Shown piece by piece: positions 63,195-64,000 of a DNA stretch of 64,000 bases. Numbering within the stretch: position 1 is the first letter of the stretch; each line of letters starts with the position of its first letter. Both the position numbers and the translations under genes were made by a program. The notes beneath the pieces are model-generated. The model was not told the origin of the DNA. It did no database searches and saw only the letters and a list, made by a program, of their open reading frames with translations. The DNA is from JBBRCE01 sp038205115 (GTDB lineage Bacteria > Planctomycetota > Planctomycetia > Pirellulales > JBBRCE01): contig JBBRCE010000024.1 of assembly GCA_038205115.1 (NCBI GenBank), positions 6,151 through 70,150 of the forward strand. The letters are read 5' to 3'.

Positions 63195-63617
63195 TTGCCG
63201 CGGGACCGTGCCGATACATCCGCAGAAGTTGACCGGCCCAAGGTCGTAAAGACTGACATCACGCCATTGAACGCGGAGCAGGTCGGCAAACTTCTCAAGT
63301 CGTCCATCGACGATCGGCTTGAGGCGATCAACGGCTTGGCCGTCACGACCGGGATGCGGCTGAGAGAATTATTCGATTTGCAGTGGGCCGACGTCGACCT
63401 CAAAGGGCGAGCAATCATGCTTCGCCATTCGTTGTTAGAACTCAACGGAACACTGACACTCTCCGAACCGAAGGCCGCCAAAGGTCGCCGCCGCATCGAC
63501 CTGCCCCAGATGGCCGTCGATGCCTTGGTGCGGCACAAGGGCCGAATGATGAAAGAGAGCTTGGCCGGCAGCGAAAGGGTGTTCTGCAATTTAACCGGCG
63601 GACCCATGCGACGCAGC
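63195..63617 (+). pseudogene. Tyrosine recombinase (integrase) fragment
   Basis: Similarity begins near RPKVVKTDITPLNAEQV and runs through the catalytic-domain start AVTTGMRLRELFDLQWADVD (Arg I), SEPKAAKGRRRIDLPQ (Lys) and GSERVFCNLTGGPMRRS, where it stops at about 63617. The remaining HxxR box and nucleophilic Tyr are absent, as is the N-terminal arm-binding domain. It is a remnant from a phage or genomic island. The end point coincides with the IS66-like fragment on the other strand. Confidence 0.8.
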
Positions 63618-63874
63618 GGCGCGGGATCGCTGCCGGTTAGTTTTGCGTCACAGCGCCGACACCGGCTGGGCTTGAGCGGGACCACCGTGCGGCAATCTTC
63701 CGTGGCGATCAGCGTCCGCTGATGCCGCGGGTGGCCTGGCTGACCGCCGCGTTTTTTCTTTTTGCCTGCAGTCTTTTTCTGTGGTGGTTTGGCGTGCGGA
63801 TGTTGCGTGCTGGGCGGCAACGAGGAGTTTTGTGGGTTAATTCCCAATCGGGCTTCCAGCCAGGGCCGGCGCAC
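63611..63874 (-). pseudogene. IS66-family transposase fragment
   Basis: The minus-strand text WLEARLGINPQNSSLPPS, KKKKRGGQPGHPRHQR and VVPLKPSRCRRCDAKLTG, then SDPAPLR, matches the N-terminal region of IS66 TnpC, including the zinc-finger CxxC. Both ends are cut: it begins next to another transposase stop and ends at about 63611 inside the integrase remnant. The DDE domain is missing. The sequence continues antisense to the integrase, which is not coding for a transposase. Confidence 0.75.
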
Positions 63875-63875
63875 A

Positions 63876-64000
63876 CTAAGTGCTTTGTGGGAATAGGATT
63901 TCGGTGAGGAAGTCGGTGCTCCAGCCTGCGGCGCGGCGTTTCATCACGAGACTGACTTTCTTGTCGTGGTGCTGTTTGAGCAGCCCTAAAGTGAAACGCC
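63876..64000 (-). mobile_element. C-terminus of a DDE-type transposase, cut by the window edge
   Basis: The frame enters from the window edge and stops at TAG (63876-63878). The 41 visible residues, including RFTLGLLKQHHDKKVSLVMK and AGWSTDFLTEILF, resemble the C-terminal tail of IS4/ISAs1-like transposases (a hydrophobic start, then a basic run, then GW..DFL..IL). The family call is by memory only. The next bases are the IS66 fragment. Confidence 0.5.

Noticed and set aside
63110..63610. Continuation of the IS66-like frame over the integrase
   Set aside because: After about 63611 the minus-strand text is antisense to the integrase remnant and no longer resembles a transposase.

Overview
This 64 kb window reads as chromosomal DNA of a member of the Planctomycetota, probably near the Pirellulales. 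The call rests on gene content, not on a database search. It carries a BBP7-type outer-membrane barrel, a sulfatase next to a planctomycete-type cytochrome c, several PQQ-like beta-propeller proteins, two GroEL paralogues, a signal peptidase I with a long internal insertion, and many secreted proteins of unknown role. Genes sit on both strands in short runs, and Shine-Dalgarno sites are present at only some starts. I see no rRNA, no intact tRNA and no CRISPR array.

Layout. 1-9.9 kb: a secreted TPR protein cut by the window edge, an AAA+ ATPase with a winged-helix-like N-terminus, a secreted TlpA-type thioredoxin, a penicillin-acylase-family hydrolase, a TIM-barrel isomerase and a small membrane protein. 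9.9-16.4 kb: leucyl aminopeptidase, a Gfo/Idh/MocA oxidoreductase, lexA with a well-formed promoter and candidate operator, a lipoprotein, an orphan histidine kinase and a DinB-fold protein. 16.4-22.4 kb: an ABC importer with fused permeases and its ATPase, a MoxR-like ATPase, ArfB-type ribosome rescue and a small zinc-binding anti-sigma-like membrane protein. 23.2-29.7 kb: Tex with an unusual internal insertion, a TraB/TIKI-like secreted protein and a short SecA paralogue.

29.8-37.0 kb is a minus-strand protein-quality block, read in order: PSP1-domain protein, groEL2 (with GGM tail), groES, groEL1 (no GGM tail), dnaJ, grpE (overlapping dnaJ) and an FmdB zinc ribbon. No dnaK lies in the window. 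A 201 bp inverted-repeat element with a central hairpin fills the groEL1-dnaJ gap.

37.2-49.4 kb: a membrane-anchored beta-propeller, the BBP7 barrel, a ClpP-like protein lacking the expected catalytic Asp, ilvD, YceI, a Tat-exported protein I do not recognise, a UvrC-half nuclease, signal peptidase I and a second GGQ release-factor-like protein. 49.4-61.4 kb: a GH5-like / cytochrome c / sulfatase run, an SGNH hydrolase, a BI-1 membrane protein, an MDR dehydrogenase, a secreted propeller, and an ECF sigma factor with a 902-residue anti-sigma-like partner and a textbook-looking ECF promoter. 61.7-64.0 kb: a secreted HExxH metallopeptidase, then a junction of broken mobile elements (integrase, IS66-like and another transposase).

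Most of the window is ordinary planctomycete housekeeping and envelope biology. I found no clear new defence or mobile system. The best leads are the lexA operator, the chaperone block with its intergenic element, the Tex and signal peptidase insertions, the ClpP-like protein with an altered active site, and the ECF module.
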